NCBI GenBank assembly: GCA_964449775.1 | Contig: CAYVBQ010000002.1 | Location: 124,001 to 188,000, forward strand | Source: Fen-1258 sp964449775 | GTDB taxonomy: Bacteria > Bacteroidota > Ignavibacteria > Ignavibacteriales > Melioribacteraceae | Reading direction: 5' to 3' | Length of the DNA: 64,000 nt | Part shown: one piece after another, positions 63,916-64,000 of the stretch | How positions within the stretch are numbered: position 1 is the first letter of the stretch | Layout: each line of letters begins with the position of its first letter | The notes under the pieces: generated by a model | Databases searched by the model: none | Seen by the model: the letters and a program-made list of their open reading frames with translations, nothing else | Told to the model about the DNA's origin: nothing | Translations under genes and position numbers: made by a program

Positions 63916-64000
63916 AACCGTTCTCCTATAAATTTTTTGTAATTGTAGTTTCTTGTATTTATTGATACATTAAACAAAAAACAAAGGTGCCTTGAGAGAT

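Noticed and set aside
1..64000. tRNA, rRNA or known riboswitches
   Set aside because: I looked through the intergenic regions and saw none; no cloverleaf or recognisable riboswitch core was found by eye.

Overview
The window is about 64 kb of a low-GC chromosome. It most likely comes from a member of the Ignavibacteria or a close relative in the Bacteroidota/Chlorobiota/Ignavibacteriota group. Supporting signs are a secreted subtilase ending in a type IX secretion (Por) sorting domain of the 'YPNPFNPTTK' kind, many TTG and GTG starts, Raetz-type lipid A genes (Gram-negative envelope), and a pyruvate phosphate dikinase. This placement is inference from protein style; no rRNA or tRNA gene is present. 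Most of the window is dense, ordinary chromosome.

Layout. Positions 1-10495 (minus strand) hold a long run of housekeeping genes: phoH (cut by the window edge), a LysM protein and a small coiled-coil lipoprotein, radC, guaA, gcvH, accC-accB-efp, a membrane TPR protein, a PHP phosphoesterase, a small ABM-fold protein and dapF. Positions 10643-21496 form a signalling block: a histidine kinase, then three PP2C/SpoIIE-type phosphatases with an RsbW-like kinase and an RsbV-like STAS protein between them, then an ECF sigma factor overlapping the control region of a second STAS gene. Positions 21564-27280 carry purA, a second histidine kinase, a dCMP deaminase and ppk1. Positions 27312-31111 are an iron-uptake unit: a FeoB split into two genes with a GxxExxY nuclease-like cassette wedged between the halves, preceded by a membrane-anchored DtxR-FeoA fusion protein.

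Positions 31322-46833 carry mrp, a NifU-like protein, tpiA, a degenerate GH2-like membrane protein, smc, a HAD phosphatase, an ICMT-like methyltransferase, lpxB, a DUF374 acyltransferase, lpxK and ppdK. Positions 46972-56513 carry queA, ispD, plsY, gpsA and recG, interrupted by two mobile-looking pieces. One is a decayed GIY-YIG nuclease gene between inverted palindromic repeats (48038-48437). The other is an island of about 3.2 kb with an internally deleted DNA methyltransferase and an AlbA_2/Schlafen-like gene, flanked by a 210-bp duplication of the 3' end of gpsA. Positions 56681-60539 hold a compact cluster of two paralogous ATP-grasp ligases, a GNAT acetyltransferase and a lysine 2,3-aminomutase. 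The window ends in the secreted subtilase (60802-63915, minus).

The most interesting structure is a family of palindromic elements ending in GTCATT[C/G].../...GAATGAC or CAATGAC. Short copies of 83-99 bp lie at 4435, 46844 and 51576. A 400-bp copy at 48038 has the same ends but carries the GIY-YIG nuclease gene. One short copy lies in frame inside a coding sequence. A second, unrelated repeat-plus-nuclease pairing (GxxExxY) lies in the feo operon. Together they look like nuclease-linked, MITE-like repeat systems at different stages of decay.
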